A DNA stretch of 64,000 bases, taken from the NCBI RefSeq assembly GCF_012927325.1, contig NZ_JABBGI010000030.1:1-64000 (forward strand), in the 5' to 3' direction. Shown piece by piece: positions 43,230 to 51,302 of this stretch (positions are counted from its first letter, which is position 1; every line of letters starts with the position of its first letter). The position numbers and the translations under genes were made by a program. Below the pieces are notes generated by a model that was not told the DNA's origin, did not search any database, and was given only the letters and a program-made list of their open reading frames with translations. This DNA comes from Chryseobacterium antibioticum (GTDB lineage Bacteria; Bacteroidota; Bacteroidia; Flavobacteriales; Weeksellaceae).

Positions 43230-44333
43230 ATGATTATCAAAAAGCTTTCCCTTTACAATTTCAAAAATCATTCGGAGAAGAAGTTCGAATTCTCTCCGCA
43301 GATTAACTGTTTTGTGGGAAACAACGGCGCCGGAAAGACCAATATCCTCGATGCCCTGCATTATTTATCCGTAGGAAAAAGTTTTTTAGGCAATACAGAT
43401 TTTAACAATATCAAAAGGGAGGAAGATTTTTTCACCATTGATGCCGAGATACAAAATGAAGAAAGTGAAGATATCATTAAGATTTCTCAGCCCAAAGAAG
43501 CTAAAAAGATCATTAAAAAGAATGACAAAAGCTATGACCGGCTTGCGGATCACATCGGATATCTGCCGAGCGTGATGATCTCACCCTATGATTCCAATCT
43601 AATTTCAGATTCGGGAGAAAGCCGGAGAAGGTTTCTGGATTCTATGATCTCTCAGACGGATTCGGAGTATCTTTTTGACCTGATACAATATCAAAAAACA
43701 GTACAGCAAAGAAATGCACTGCTAAAATATTTCGCTAAAAACAGAACCTGGGATAGAGATTCACTGGAAATTTATGATGCTCCCATCAGTAAGTTTGGAA
43801 CCAGTATTTTCATCAAAAGAAGGAATTTTGTTGAGAAATTAGGGCCCATTGTCCAGAATTTTTACAGGATTATTTCGGGCGGAAAGGAAACCGTTTTAGT
43901 GCAGTACCAGTCTGATTTAAGTGAAAGCTTCAACTCTGCAGATCCTGACAGAGCTTTTCAGACCCTTTTAACAGAAAGTCTTGACAGAGACCGGATGCTT
44001 ACCTATACTTCAAAAGGCATTCACAAAGATGACCTTCTGTTTGAAATGGACCACATTCTGATCAAGAAAATAGGTTCACAAGGGCAGCAAAAATCTTTCC
44101 TGATCTCGTTAAAACTGGCACAGATGAGTCTTGTCAAAGAATTAACAAAGAAGACTCCCATCCTTCTATTGGATGATATTTTTGATAAGCTTGATGATAC
44201 GCGGGTTTCACAGCTGATCGAACTGGTTAATCAGGAAAGTTTCGGGCAAATCTTCATTACAGATACCCATAGGGAACGTACGGAAAGTGTAGTAAAGAAA
44301 ATCAACGAAGAAAGCATTATTTTTGATGTTTAA
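43230..44333 (+). CDS. recF: DNA replication and repair protein RecF
   Basis: 367 residues, normal for RecF. Walker A GNNGAGKTN (residues 30-38), ABC-type signature region around KGIHKDDLLFEM, SQGQQKSFLISLKLAQ (about 287-302), Walker B LLLDDIFDKLDD (about 312-323) and the D-loop-like TDTHRER near the C-terminus. RecF loads RecA on gapped DNA together with RecO and RecR. It follows the UbiA-like gene by 3 nt and is followed by the DUF721 gene. Confidence 0.95.
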   Translation: MIIKKLSLYNFKNHSEKKFEFSPQINCFVGNNGAGKTNILDALHYLSVGKSFLGNTDFNNIKREEDFFTIDAEIQNEESEDIIKISQPKEAKKIIKKNDKSYDRLADHIGYLPSVMISPYDSNLISDSGESRRRFLDSMISQTDSEYLFDLIQYQKTVQQRNALLKYFAKNRTWDRDSLEIYDAPISKFGTSIFIKRRNFVEKLGPIVQNFYRIISGGKETVLVQYQSDLSESFNSADPDRAFQTLLTESLDRDRMLTYTSKGIHKDDLLFEMDHILIKKIGSQGQQKSFLISLKLAQMSLVKELTKKTPILLLDDIFDKLDDTRVSQLIELVNQESFGQIFITDTHRERTESVVKKINEESIIFDV

Positions 44334-44401
44334 AACACAATACGTGAATCCTGAGCGTAAGAACTCAAAATCAGTCTCACGAAACTTGAACCCCGAAACT
44401 T

Positions 44402-44698
44402 ATGAAAAGGAATAAAAAACGTGAATTTCAGTCATCAGAACTTGTAAAATCTTTTGCGAGGATCTATGGCTTTGAACATAAGCTGATTGCCTTTGAAATT
44501 AAAGATTTTCTTGAGGATTATCTTGACGAAAGTCTTTTCAATGAAATCCGAAACGTCAATATTGAAGGTCAATGCATCATGATCAAAATTGATTCTCCCC
44601 TGCTCAAACATGATTTTCAGATGCGTAAAAGCTTTTATCTTAAAAAATTTCAGGATAAATTCGGAGAGGATAAATTTAATGATTTGCTTATTGTATAA
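44402..44698 (+). CDS. DUF721/DciA-like protein
   Basis: 98 residues. DUF721 proteins, including DciA, the helicase-loading partner of DnaB in bacteria without DnaC, have this short KH-like fold: LVKSFARIYGFEHKLIAFEIKDFLEDYL (about 14-41) then VNIEGQCIMIKIDSPLLKHDFQMRKSFYLKKFQDKFG (about 51-87). Position next to recF is typical of the family. Shorter than many proteobacterial DciA because it has only the DUF721 core. Confidence 0.85.
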   Translation: MKRNKKREFQSSELVKSFARIYGFEHKLIAFEIKDFLEDYLDESLFNEIRNVNIEGQCIMIKIDSPLLKHDFQMRKSFYLKKFQDKFGEDKFNDLLIV

Positions 44699-44751
44699 AT
44701 TTCTATTCAGACGTTTCATTTTCCGTTACAGAGTATCCTTTAAAAAAATGA

Positions 44752-44775
44752 AAATGCTCCTTTCTGGGAGCATTT
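44752..44775. terminator. Bidirectional terminator between convergent genes
   Basis: AAATGCTCC pairs with GGAGCATTT with a short loop, between the DUF721 gene (+) and the membrane protein gene (-). Confidence 0.7.
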
Positions 44776-44812
44776 CAAGTCAATACATAAATTAAATTAT
44801 AGTCAAAATAGT

Positions 44813-46843
44813 TTAATGTTCTTCCTGCTTATTGGCAATCGTGCTACTCATCAGATCATCCGCTTTTTTATCCAATCCTGAACTCAGGGGAATGAAAAAT
44901 TTGAATGGATGCTTTACAAAATACCTGAAAATTTCTTTGTAGATCTCACTTACCTGCCCAAAGTTCATTTTTCTCGATCTGAACGCCAGGAACATGGATA
45001 AACTGAAACTTACCAGGAAGTTAAAGAACCCTATGAGGAAAACAGTAACGAAAGATATCCAGAACGTATAGGAATCTACTGAAAAATCTTTCCCGTAAAG
45101 GCCTAAAGCGAAGTTTCCTGCAGCAAACGTAATGTGTCTGATATCAAGGTCCAGTCCGAAGAAAAGTCCCACAGGTGCTGTAGCCCCTAAAAATACCCCA
45201 AACCAGAAATTGGAAACGATTCCCGGCCAGTTTTTAGCATAATATTTAGACAAGCTTTTCGCGAATTTCTTACCCAGAAAGTTTCTGATCGAAAGGTTTT
45301 TTGCAATCCTCTCCGGAATCTGATAGAACACAGAATTGTTTCCTATATTTCCCGAAATAATTCCCGAAATAAAAAGGTAAAACCCTGCGATACTGGCATG
45401 CAATATAGCTTTAGATTTAAACGGATCAAGGTCTTTTAATAATTTATCTGATCTTTCAACGGCTAAATTCTGTGAGAAAAATACATCGAGACCATAGATG
45501 ATCGCCAGAGCAATCGGAAACGAAAGCAGCACATTTCCTACAAAGGCAATGAACTGACTTCTGAAAAGCTTGGATACAAGATGGGCAAATTCGGTGTTAT
45601 TCCGCTTGTTATTCCCTTCTTCCGATAACACTTTGGTCATGGTCGCCGCAGTCATGGCGGGCTGCTTTGTGGCCAGAGTAAAGCCCATCAGATAGATCAT
45701 CACAAACCCCATCGCGTAGTTCATGGAATATAAAAACGCATGTGAAAAGTCACTTCCGGGAATATAGCCGTAAAGCATTTTCAAAACACAGAGTACTCCT
45801 ACGATAATTCCACCGCCACTGGCTTTATAGAACATCTTCATATACTCTTTACGGGTAGAGGTGATGTAATGGGTACCGGTTTCTGCAGTGTGATTGGTAA
45901 TAAGGTGTGAGATCAGGCGGGTACTATCATTGATCAGGTCTGCAATATTATTTTTATGGGATTTATAGTTCAGGATGTTAAAAATCAACTGTTTTGATTT
46001 TATAGTAATATCCTGTTCATTATCAATCACAAGAAGCTGTACTATTTCATAGATCCTTTCCGTTTGCTGACGAATCTTGAGAAGCGACTGGTTGATTTTT
46101 CCGGAGATCCCGTATTTGGCAGAATTTTTAAACGCAATATTGACAAATTCGTGACAGTGTTCTGTATAGATCTTGATCTGTTTGTATCGGCTGTCTTTGG
46201 AGTGCAGCTGAAGTTCAGGATCATTTTTAAGGTCTTCGGTAAGTGCCTCCAGCTCGTTCTGAAGGGCAAGAAACGGATTATCCAGATTTCTGTATTGCGG
46301 GGCCATTCTTACCACCTCCACTTCCATAGCCATCCCTGTAACACGCCAGGAAAGAATGCTCATCGAAAAGATCAGTTCTTTTTTAACGTTGGGTGTGGTG
46401 ATAAAATCTGAAGCTCCCAGAAGGTGTAAAAACTCATCAACTTCATTTTCAGGAAGATTGTTGAGGTAAGCCAGATCTTTTTTGGGTCTCAGGCTGACAT
46501 TATCAATCATGTACCACACCGTTTTTTCGTTTTCTACAGGTGGCAATATTTTATTAAGGATCCTTTTCTTAAGTTCCGGAAAGAAAGCGTTTTCTGAAAG
46601 AATATTGGCTTCGGTCAGGGAAAGGTTGAAGGGTCTTCCTTGAAAAACATTATGGATGTAATGTTTAAAATTTTCGGCAAAATTCGGATTGTTTCTTAGA
46701 AAATTCAGAACATCCGTAAAATCTGACTTTTTAACGCTCTCCAGAAACTCGGCAAACGGTTCTAAAGAATGAGTTTCGTTCTTAAAAGAGAAGTATTTTT
46801 TAAGAACTGATTCAAAATTTGTACTGGAATTAAAAAATTTCAT
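44813..46843 (-). CDS. 'Site-specific recombinase' (Gcr-type) family multi-pass membrane protein
   Basis: 676 residues. The N-terminal half (about 1-330) is soluble and helical; the rest has about six membrane helices (IIVGVLCVLKMLYGYIPG onwards). The pattern, including SLTEANILSENAFFPELKKRI, MAMEVEVVRMAPQYRNLDNPFLALQNEL and STRKEYMKMFYKASGGGIIVG, matches the family annotated as site-specific recombinase (PF10136). The many membrane helices and the absence of any integrase or resolvase catalytic motif make the recombinase name doubtful; the function is best called unknown. Starts 13 bp after mtgA and may be co-transcribed. Confidence 0.75.
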   Translation of the reverse strand: MKFFNSSTNFESVLKKYFSFKNETHSLEPFAEFLESVKKSDFTDVLNFLRNNPNFAENFKHYIHNVFQGRPFNLSLTEANILSENAFFPELKKRILNKILPPVENEKTVWYMIDNVSLRPKKDLAYLNNLPENEVDEFLHLLGASDFITTPNVKKELIFSMSILSWRVTGMAMEVEVVRMAPQYRNLDNPFLALQNELEALTEDLKNDPELQLHSKDSRYKQIKIYTEHCHEFVNIAFKNSAKYGISGKINQSLLKIRQQTERIYEIVQLLVIDNEQDITIKSKQLIFNILNYKSHKNNIADLINDSTRLISHLITNHTAETGTHYITSTRKEYMKMFYKASGGGIIVGVLCVLKMLYGYIPGSDFSHAFLYSMNYAMGFVMIYLMGFTLATKQPAMTAATMTKVLSEEGNNKRNNTEFAHLVSKLFRSQFIAFVGNVLLSFPIALAIIYGLDVFFSQNLAVERSDKLLKDLDPFKSKAILHASIAGFYLFISGIISGNIGNNSVFYQIPERIAKNLSIRNFLGKKFAKSLSKYYAKNWPGIVSNFWFGVFLGATAPVGLFFGLDLDIRHITFAAGNFALGLYGKDFSVDSYTFWISFVTVFLIGFFNFLVSFSLSMFLAFRSRKMNFGQVSEIYKEIFRYFVKHPFKFFIPLSSGLDKKADDLMSSTIANKQEEH

Positions 46844-46856
46844 TAGTACAAAGATA

Positions 46857-47501
46857 CTATTTCAAACTCACATTCCTCATCTGTCTCATGATCCAATTAT
46901 GTTTCTTCCTTAAATAAGGTGATGGATTTTTAGGATCATATTTCTTGGGATTAGGCAATACAGCGGCGATCCAGGCTGCATCTGAAGCACTTAGATCTTT
47001 GGATGATTTTCCAAAATAATATTGGGCCGCGGCTTCTACTCCGAATACGCCCTGCCCCATTTCAATGGAATTCAGGTATCTTTCCAAAATAATATCTTTA
47101 CTCCACACCTTCTCAATAATGAAGGTATACATCGCTTCCAACCCTTTTCTGAACCAGCTTCTGCCCTGCCAAAGAAACACATTCTTTGCAGTCTGCTGGG
47201 AAATGGTACTTCCTCCGCGGAGCTTTTTTCCTTTCTCGTTATTCTTCATCGCCTTTTCAATAGCGGTATAATCAAAACCGTTATGATCAAAGAATTTCTG
47301 GTCTTCAGATGCGATCACCGCTTTTTTCACATTATTTCCCATTTCGTCATAGGAAATATAGTCCCTGTGCAGTTTTCCGAACTCAAAAATGCCTCCTATC
47401 TGTGTAATGGTAATGGGCGGATTAAAAAACCGGCCCCAGATAATGAAAACCACATTCAGAACAAGAAAGATGAAAATTAGCTGTTTAATTTTTTTCCACA
47501 T
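46857..47501 (-). CDS. mtgA: Monofunctional peptidoglycan glycosyltransferase
   Basis: 214 residues, one N-terminal membrane anchor (about 8-24), then a GT51 domain. The catalytic Glu is E66 in ASEDQKFFDHNG. RGGSTISQQTAKNVFLW (about 95-111) and RKGLEAMYTFIIEKVWSKDIILERYLNSIEMGQGVFGVEAAAQYYFGK (about 118-165) match GT51 motifs 2 to 5. It polymerises lipid II into glycan strands at the inner membrane. All catalytic motifs are present. It precedes the membrane protein gene in a short operon. Confidence 0.95.
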   Translation of the reverse strand: MWKKIKQLIFIFLVLNVVFIIWGRFFNPPITITQIGGIFEFGKLHRDYISYDEMGNNVKKAVIASEDQKFFDHNGFDYTAIEKAMKNNEKGKKLRGGSTISQQTAKNVFLWQGRSWFRKGLEAMYTFIIEKVWSKDIILERYLNSIEMGQGVFGVEAAAQYYFGKSSKDLSASDAAWIAAVLPNPKKYDPKNPSPYLRKKHNWIMRQMRNVSLK

Positions 47502-47546
47502 AATTTTTTCTAAAAAGGAACTGCAAAAATAAACAATTCGACCGAG

Positions 47547-48593
47547 TTATTGAAGCTCTTTCATATAGGTTAGCTGATATTCCGGAAGAAGTTCAGGATG
47601 GAAGATCTTGATATAATCTTTCAGGATCAGGTCAGCTCTTACGGCACCGCTTTCGAAGAAGTCATTGGCTTTATCCTTTTCTTTTCCGGCAATCGTGTAG
47701 ATTTTTCCTTTATTGAATACGTCCAGCTTTCCGTAGAAAGGATTGGTGCCCAACATTTCTTTTTTAGAGGTATGACTTCCGGCATTGACCCAATACTGTA
47801 CTCCTGCTGATTTGGCATATACTTCTTCAAAACTCATGGTCAGAGACTTTTCTTCTTTATTCTCTTTCATGATATAGGAAGCATTGGCATCTGTGATATA
47901 ATTGGCTACGGATGTTTTTCCGCCCGGCAGATACCAGACATCTCCATACATTTCGTTGGCAAGCACTACAGGTTTATCCTTTGCCTTTAACGCAAGCTGC
48001 TTCAATTCAGCATAATTTTTCTCAATTTCCTTGTATTTTGCTTCAGCTTCCTTCTCTTTTCCGAAAAACTCCCCGAAAAGTTTGATGTAATCCGTTTTCT
48101 GCAACGGAAGCTGCTCCATATACTCATCCAGGAAAACGACTTGTATTCCATTGTTTTTAAGCAGCTGGTAGGCATTATCAAAACTGGCAATATAGTTGGT
48201 GAAAATAGCATCCGGTTTCATCGAAATGATCTTTTCTACATCATACTTCTGCTCGCTTCCCACATTCTGGATCTTCCCCGACTTTAAAAGATTTTGAATT
48301 TTCTCAGAATAAATATACTCCGGACTTGAAACGCCTATGACCAGATCTTCAGCTCCCAATTCGGAAATATACCCTGCCATGCTCGCATTCAAAAGGATGA
48401 TTTTCTTAAATGGAGTCTGATTTTGCTTAAAATTATAGGTGAAATTTCCCGACTTCAGTTCCAAAAGACCATCGTGCTCCTTAAATTGGGTACGATTTGA
48501 AATTTGGGTCCAGTCTGAGGACGAAATTTTTTGTTCTCTTTTACAGGAGATTAGCGCTATAACCGTAAATAAAAGTAAAATTCTCTGTTTCAT
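47547..48593 (-). CDS. ABC transporter substrate-binding lipoprotein (BtuF/FecB-type)
   Basis: 348 residues. Lipoprotein signal (FTVIALISC, Cys about 17). Two-lobed periplasmic-binding fold of the helical-backbone class: SMAGYISELGAEDLVIGVSSPEYIYS (about 71-96), KYDVEKIISMKPDAIFTN (about 115-132) and KGKIYTIAG near the end. Such proteins bind vitamin B12, ferric siderophores or heme. No permease or ATPase gene is adjacent, so partners must lie elsewhere. It is 45 bp upstream of mtgA. Confidence 0.85.
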   Translation of the reverse strand: MKQRILLLFTVIALISCKREQKISSSDWTQISNRTQFKEHDGLLELKSGNFTYNFKQNQTPFKKIILLNASMAGYISELGAEDLVIGVSSPEYIYSEKIQNLLKSGKIQNVGSEQKYDVEKIISMKPDAIFTNYIASFDNAYQLLKNNGIQVVFLDEYMEQLPLQKTDYIKLFGEFFGKEKEAEAKYKEIEKNYAELKQLALKAKDKPVVLANEMYGDVWYLPGGKTSVANYITDANASYIMKENKEEKSLTMSFEEVYAKSAGVQYWVNAGSHTSKKEMLGTNPFYGKLDVFNKGKIYTIAGKEKDKANDFFESGAVRADLILKDYIKIFHPELLPEYQLTYMKELQ

Positions 48594-48594
48594 C

Positions 48595-48625
48595 TTTCAA
48601 AGAACGGAAAAAAGTGCTATATTTG
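48595..48625 (+). promoter_or_regulatory. tRNA-Arg promoter
   Basis: TATATTTG at 48618-48625 matches the -7 consensus and TTTC at 48595-48598 lies 19 nt upstream. Transcription would begin near 48632, about 21 nt before the tRNA. Confidence 0.6.
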
Positions 48626-48652
48626 CAAACCTTAAAACATCAAGGAAACGAC

Positions 48653-48726
48653 GGCCTCGTGGCGCAACTGAATAGCGCATCTGATTACGGCTCAGAAGGT
48701 TACAGGTTTGAATCCTGTCGAGGTCA
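48653..48726 (+). tRNA. tRNA-Arg (anticodon ACG)
   Basis: 74 nt, no encoded CCA. Acceptor stem GGCCTCG pairs with CGAGGTC (one G-U), discriminator A. The anticodon stem TCTGA/TCAGA encloses the loop TTACGGC with anticodon ACG (48687-48689). The T arm ACAGG-TTTGAAT-CCTGT is intact. The ACG anticodon, read as inosine-34, decodes CGN. It is followed by a hairpin terminator and sits beside the PIG-L/symporter/DUF2911 block. Confidence 0.95.
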
Positions 48727-48729
48727 CTT

Positions 48730-48763
48730 AAAGAGATAACTATTTGATAGTTGTCTCTTTTTT
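48730..48763 (+). terminator. Terminator of the tRNA-Arg transcript
   Basis: GAGATAACTA pairs with TAGTTGTCTC (one G-U), followed by a run of seven T, directly downstream of the tRNA. Confidence 0.75.
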
Positions 48764-48838
48764 TACACCCATAAACATCTCTTTATCAAACTTTTATAAT
48801 CTGACATTTAGTGTTCGATATTTAAGCGTAAAATGCTT

Positions 48839-48861
48839 AGTCTGTTTGAAATAAACAGACT
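48839..48861. repeat. Perfect 9-bp hairpin of unknown role
   Basis: AGTCTGTTT and AAACAGACT pair across GAAAT. It lies just after a smaller hairpin (AAGC-GTAAAAT-GCTT) in the gap between the tRNA and the DUF2911 gene. It is not followed by a T run. Confidence 0.5.
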
Positions 48862-48912
48862 GAAATTGCCTCAATAGTAATCTATGATGCAATATCAAAA
48901 TTTTAAACAAAA

Positions 48913-48936
48913 AAAATCCCGGATTATCGGGATTTT
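48913..48936 (-). terminator. Terminator after the DUF2911 gene
   Basis: AAAATCCCG pairs with CGGGATTTT across a 6-nt loop. On the minus strand it is followed by TTTGTTTAAAA, 19 nt past the stop at 48955. Confidence 0.75.
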
Positions 48937-48954
48937 AATTTCTGATATTCAAAT

Positions 48955-49473
48955 TTATTTTATCTCTACAGGAACTGAGATTTTATCCCAATCCATTGTG
49001 AATCCATTATTGTTTACTTTATACACTAAATTTTCCTGTGTTGCTGGTAAAGCTTTGGTTTTTACATCAACACGTAAAGCATCTTTAGCTTGTTCGTATT
49101 TATAAGCACCCCATTGTTTTGGTTCTTTGTTAAAAATCGCAGTCCAGGTTCCGCTCTCTTTAGGGACCAGAAAAAAGCTATATTTACCTGCAGGCAACGG
49201 TTTACCCTGAACGGTAATGTCTTTATCCGTTTCAAAAGTAGTTGCTTCATTGGCACCCGCACGCCAAACTTTATTATAAGCTTCTAAACCACCCCAGATT
49301 GTACGCCCTTTAACAGAAGGACTGCTATAGGCTATGGTAATGGTTGCATCTTTAATTTTTCCCGTAGCGGTAGCCGCTGGGCTGGCAGGTTTTTTAGTGT
49401 CCTGTGCAAAGGCATTCAGGGAGATTGTCATTGTCGCAACAAGTACGGCAGCAGATTTAATGATGGTTTTCAT
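48955..49473 (-). CDS. DUF2911 secreted protein
   Basis: 172 residues. Signal peptide (cut near NAFAQD), then the DUF2911 domain: [60 protein letters not shown] (about 45-104) followed by [19 protein letters not shown]. The family is common in Bacteroidota, probably periplasmic; function unknown. It starts a few nt after the symporter gene stop, across an AACAAAC repeat (49483-49511), and may be the last gene of the PIG-L/symporter transcript. Confidence 0.87.
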   Translation of the reverse strand: MKTIIKSAAVLVATMTISLNAFAQDTKKPASPAATATGKIKDATITIAYSSPSVKGRTIWGGLEAYNKVWRAGANEATTFETDKDITVQGKPLPAGKYSFFLVPKESGTWTAIFNKEPKQWGAYKYEQAKDALRVDVKTKALPATQENLVYKVNNNGFTMDWDKISVPVEIK

Positions 49474-49482
49474 AATATTTTT

Positions 49483-49511
49483 GTTTGTTGTTTGTTGTTT
49501 GTTGTTTGTTT
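49483..49511. repeat. Tandem repeat, GTTTGTT x 4
   Basis: Four copies of a 7-mer (AACAAAC on the coding strand) span the 36-nt gap between the symporter stop and the DUF2911 start. Slippage would change the spacing just upstream of the DUF2911 start codon. Confidence 0.8.
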
Positions 49512-51201
49512 ACGAATTTACTGCTTTCGGCTTATAAAATAGTAAACCGATTGCAGAAAATATAATGACTGCCGCTGCCCCAATGACATTAAGCCACAGG
49601 AAAGAAACGATATCAAACTTATAAACGGCAATAACCGTAATTTCTGATAAAATTGCCGAAATAAATACATTTGAACCGGTGATTTTTTTATAATAAAACG
49701 CAACAAGGAAAATCCCCAGTATCGGTCCGTAGAAAAGAGAACCCAATACATTAACCGCTTCAATAAGGGAACCCATTTGAGTGGCAAACATGGCCACGCC
49801 GATGGAGAAGATCCCCCATGCTAAAGTGTGCAGGCGACTGTACTTCAATTCGGTGGCATCATCAGGAATTTCTTTTTTAAATATCAAATGAACATCTTTC
49901 AGTGAACAGGCGGCAAGGGAATTCAGCGCTGCAGAAATTGAACCCCAGCTGGCCAGAAAAATGACGGCAAACAGTAAACCAATCATCCCTACAGGCAAGG
50001 TATTTTTTACGAAATACAGAAAAATGTAATTCGTATCCGTTTTCTCCGCATTATAGTTTGAATGATTAATCGCTTCTTCTACCCTGCCGTGAAGTGCTTT
50101 TACCTGGGTTTGTGTGTTTTTAAAATCCTGAATTGTTTTTTTGAGTTGGGGAGAATGAGTTTCTTTCAATTGTAGAATTTCTTTCGATTCTGCATTAAAT
50201 TTTAGTTGAAGATTCTGATGCTCTTTTTCAAAAATCGAAGCCTGTTCAGGTTGTGTTTCCTTTAGATGTTGATAAGAGCGTTCGTTAAAATAAATCGGAG
50301 CCGGTTTTAGAGAAAAGAAAGCGAAAAGCAAAGCACCGATCAGGAGAATAGCAAATTGCATCGGAATTTTAACCAATCCGTTCAACAGCAAGCCCATTTT
50401 TGCATTGGTATTGTCTTTCGCAGTAATATACCTCCCCACCTGACTCTGGTCAGTACCGAAGTAAGAAAGTGCCAGAAAAAAACCACCAATCAGCCCGCTC
50501 CAAATATTGTATTTATCTTTCCAATCGAATTCCGTGGTGATTACATTGAGCTTTCCGGATTTCCCCGCCAGATACAGTGCATCCTTAAAACCAATTCCAT
50601 TCGGCATATTCTGAATAAGCAGATAACCTGCAAAAGCCATTGTTCCCAGGATAATAAGAAACTGTAATTTTTGGGTGTGGGCGATCGCTTTTGCACCGCC
50701 AACATAGGTATAAATCAACAAAATGCCACCCGTTAAAACATTGGTTACATAAATATTCCAGTTTAAAACGCTTGATAAGATGATACTCGGAGCATAAATG
50801 CTGATTCCTGTTGATAAGCCTCTGGAAAAAAGAAAAAGCAGTGAAGTGAGCACCCTTGTTTTTTTATCAAAACGGTTTTCCAGATATTCATAAGCCGTGT
50901 AAACATTTAAACGCTGAAAAATCGGGATAAAAGTGATACAGATAACAATCATCGCCAAAGGCAAACCAAAGTAATACTGAACAAAACGCATCCCGTCCGT
51001 GTAAGCCTGGCCCGGTGCTGAAAGAAATGTGATTGCACTTGCCTGCGTAGCCATAATACCTATCAACACAATGTACCAAGGCATTTTATTATCTGCTTTC
51101 AGGTATGATTCGTTGCTTTTTTGGCCACGACCGATCAATACGCCGTAAACAACCACTGCAACAAGTGTAAAAATAAGAACTGTCCAATCTATCGTGCTCA
51201 T
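49510..51201 (-). CDS. Sodium:solute symporter (SSS family)
   Basis: About 563 residues, with 13 or so membrane helices. SSS signatures include WYIVLIGIMATQASAITFLSAPGQAYTDG (about 42-70), YTAYEYLENRFDKKTRV (about 107-123) and LGSLFYGPILGIF near the end. Between helices, roughly residues 290-390, it has a long hydrophilic coiled-coil-like insertion (EKEHQNLQLKFNAESKEIL onwards), unusual for the family. The start is the ATG at 51201, overlapping by 4 nt (ATGA) the stop of the small membrane peptide gene; an upstream TTG at 51207 is less likely. Substrate is probably a sugar or sugar acid, judging only by the deacetylase neighbour. Confidence 0.88.
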   Translation of the reverse strand: MSTIDWTVLIFTLVAVVVYGVLIGRGQKSNESYLKADNKMPWYIVLIGIMATQASAITFLSAPGQAYTDGMRFVQYYFGLPLAMIVICITFIPIFQRLNVYTAYEYLENRFDKKTRVLTSLLFLFSRGLSTGISIYAPSIILSSVLNWNIYVTNVLTGGILLIYTYVGGAKAIAHTQKLQFLIILGTMAFAGYLLIQNMPNGIGFKDALYLAGKSGKLNVITTEFDWKDKYNIWSGLIGGFFLALSYFGTDQSQVGRYITAKDNTNAKMGLLLNGLVKIPMQFAILLIGALLFAFFSLKPAPIYFNERSYQHLKETQPEQASIFEKEHQNLQLKFNAESKEILQLKETHSPQLKKTIQDFKNTQTQVKALHGRVEEAINHSNYNAEKTDTNYIFLYFVKNTLPVGMIGLLFAVIFLASWGSISAALNSLAACSLKDVHLIFKKEIPDDATELKYSRLHTLAWGIFSIGVAMFATQMGSLIEAVNVLGSLFYGPILGIFLVAFYYKKITGSNVFISAILSEITVIAVYKFDIVSFLWLNVIGAAAVIIFSAIGLLFYKPKAVNS

Positions 51202-51302
51202 GCCCAAAATTTAGTAAACAAATAATAAAATGCGATCTGTAATACTAATGCAGCTGCTAATAGTATGTACCAGGTATTCCAATTTTTAAGTTGCTTGTTC
51301 AT
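51198..51302 (-). CDS. 34-residue membrane peptide upstream of the symporter
   Basis: A short gene on the minus strand. It begins MNKQLKNWNTWYILLAAALV and ends in FTKFWA, so residues 11-28 form one membrane helix with a positive N-terminus and aromatic interfacial residues. Its ATG overlaps the stop codon of the PIG-L gene by 1 nt (TGATG) and its TGA overlaps the symporter ATG (ATGA), a double coupling that strongly suggests translation. Small single-helix partners encoded just before SSS transporters are seen in several bacteria. A role in stabilising or regulating the symporter is the natural guess. Confidence 0.75.
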   Translation of the reverse strand: MNKQLKNWNTWYILLAAALVLQIAFYYLFTKFWA

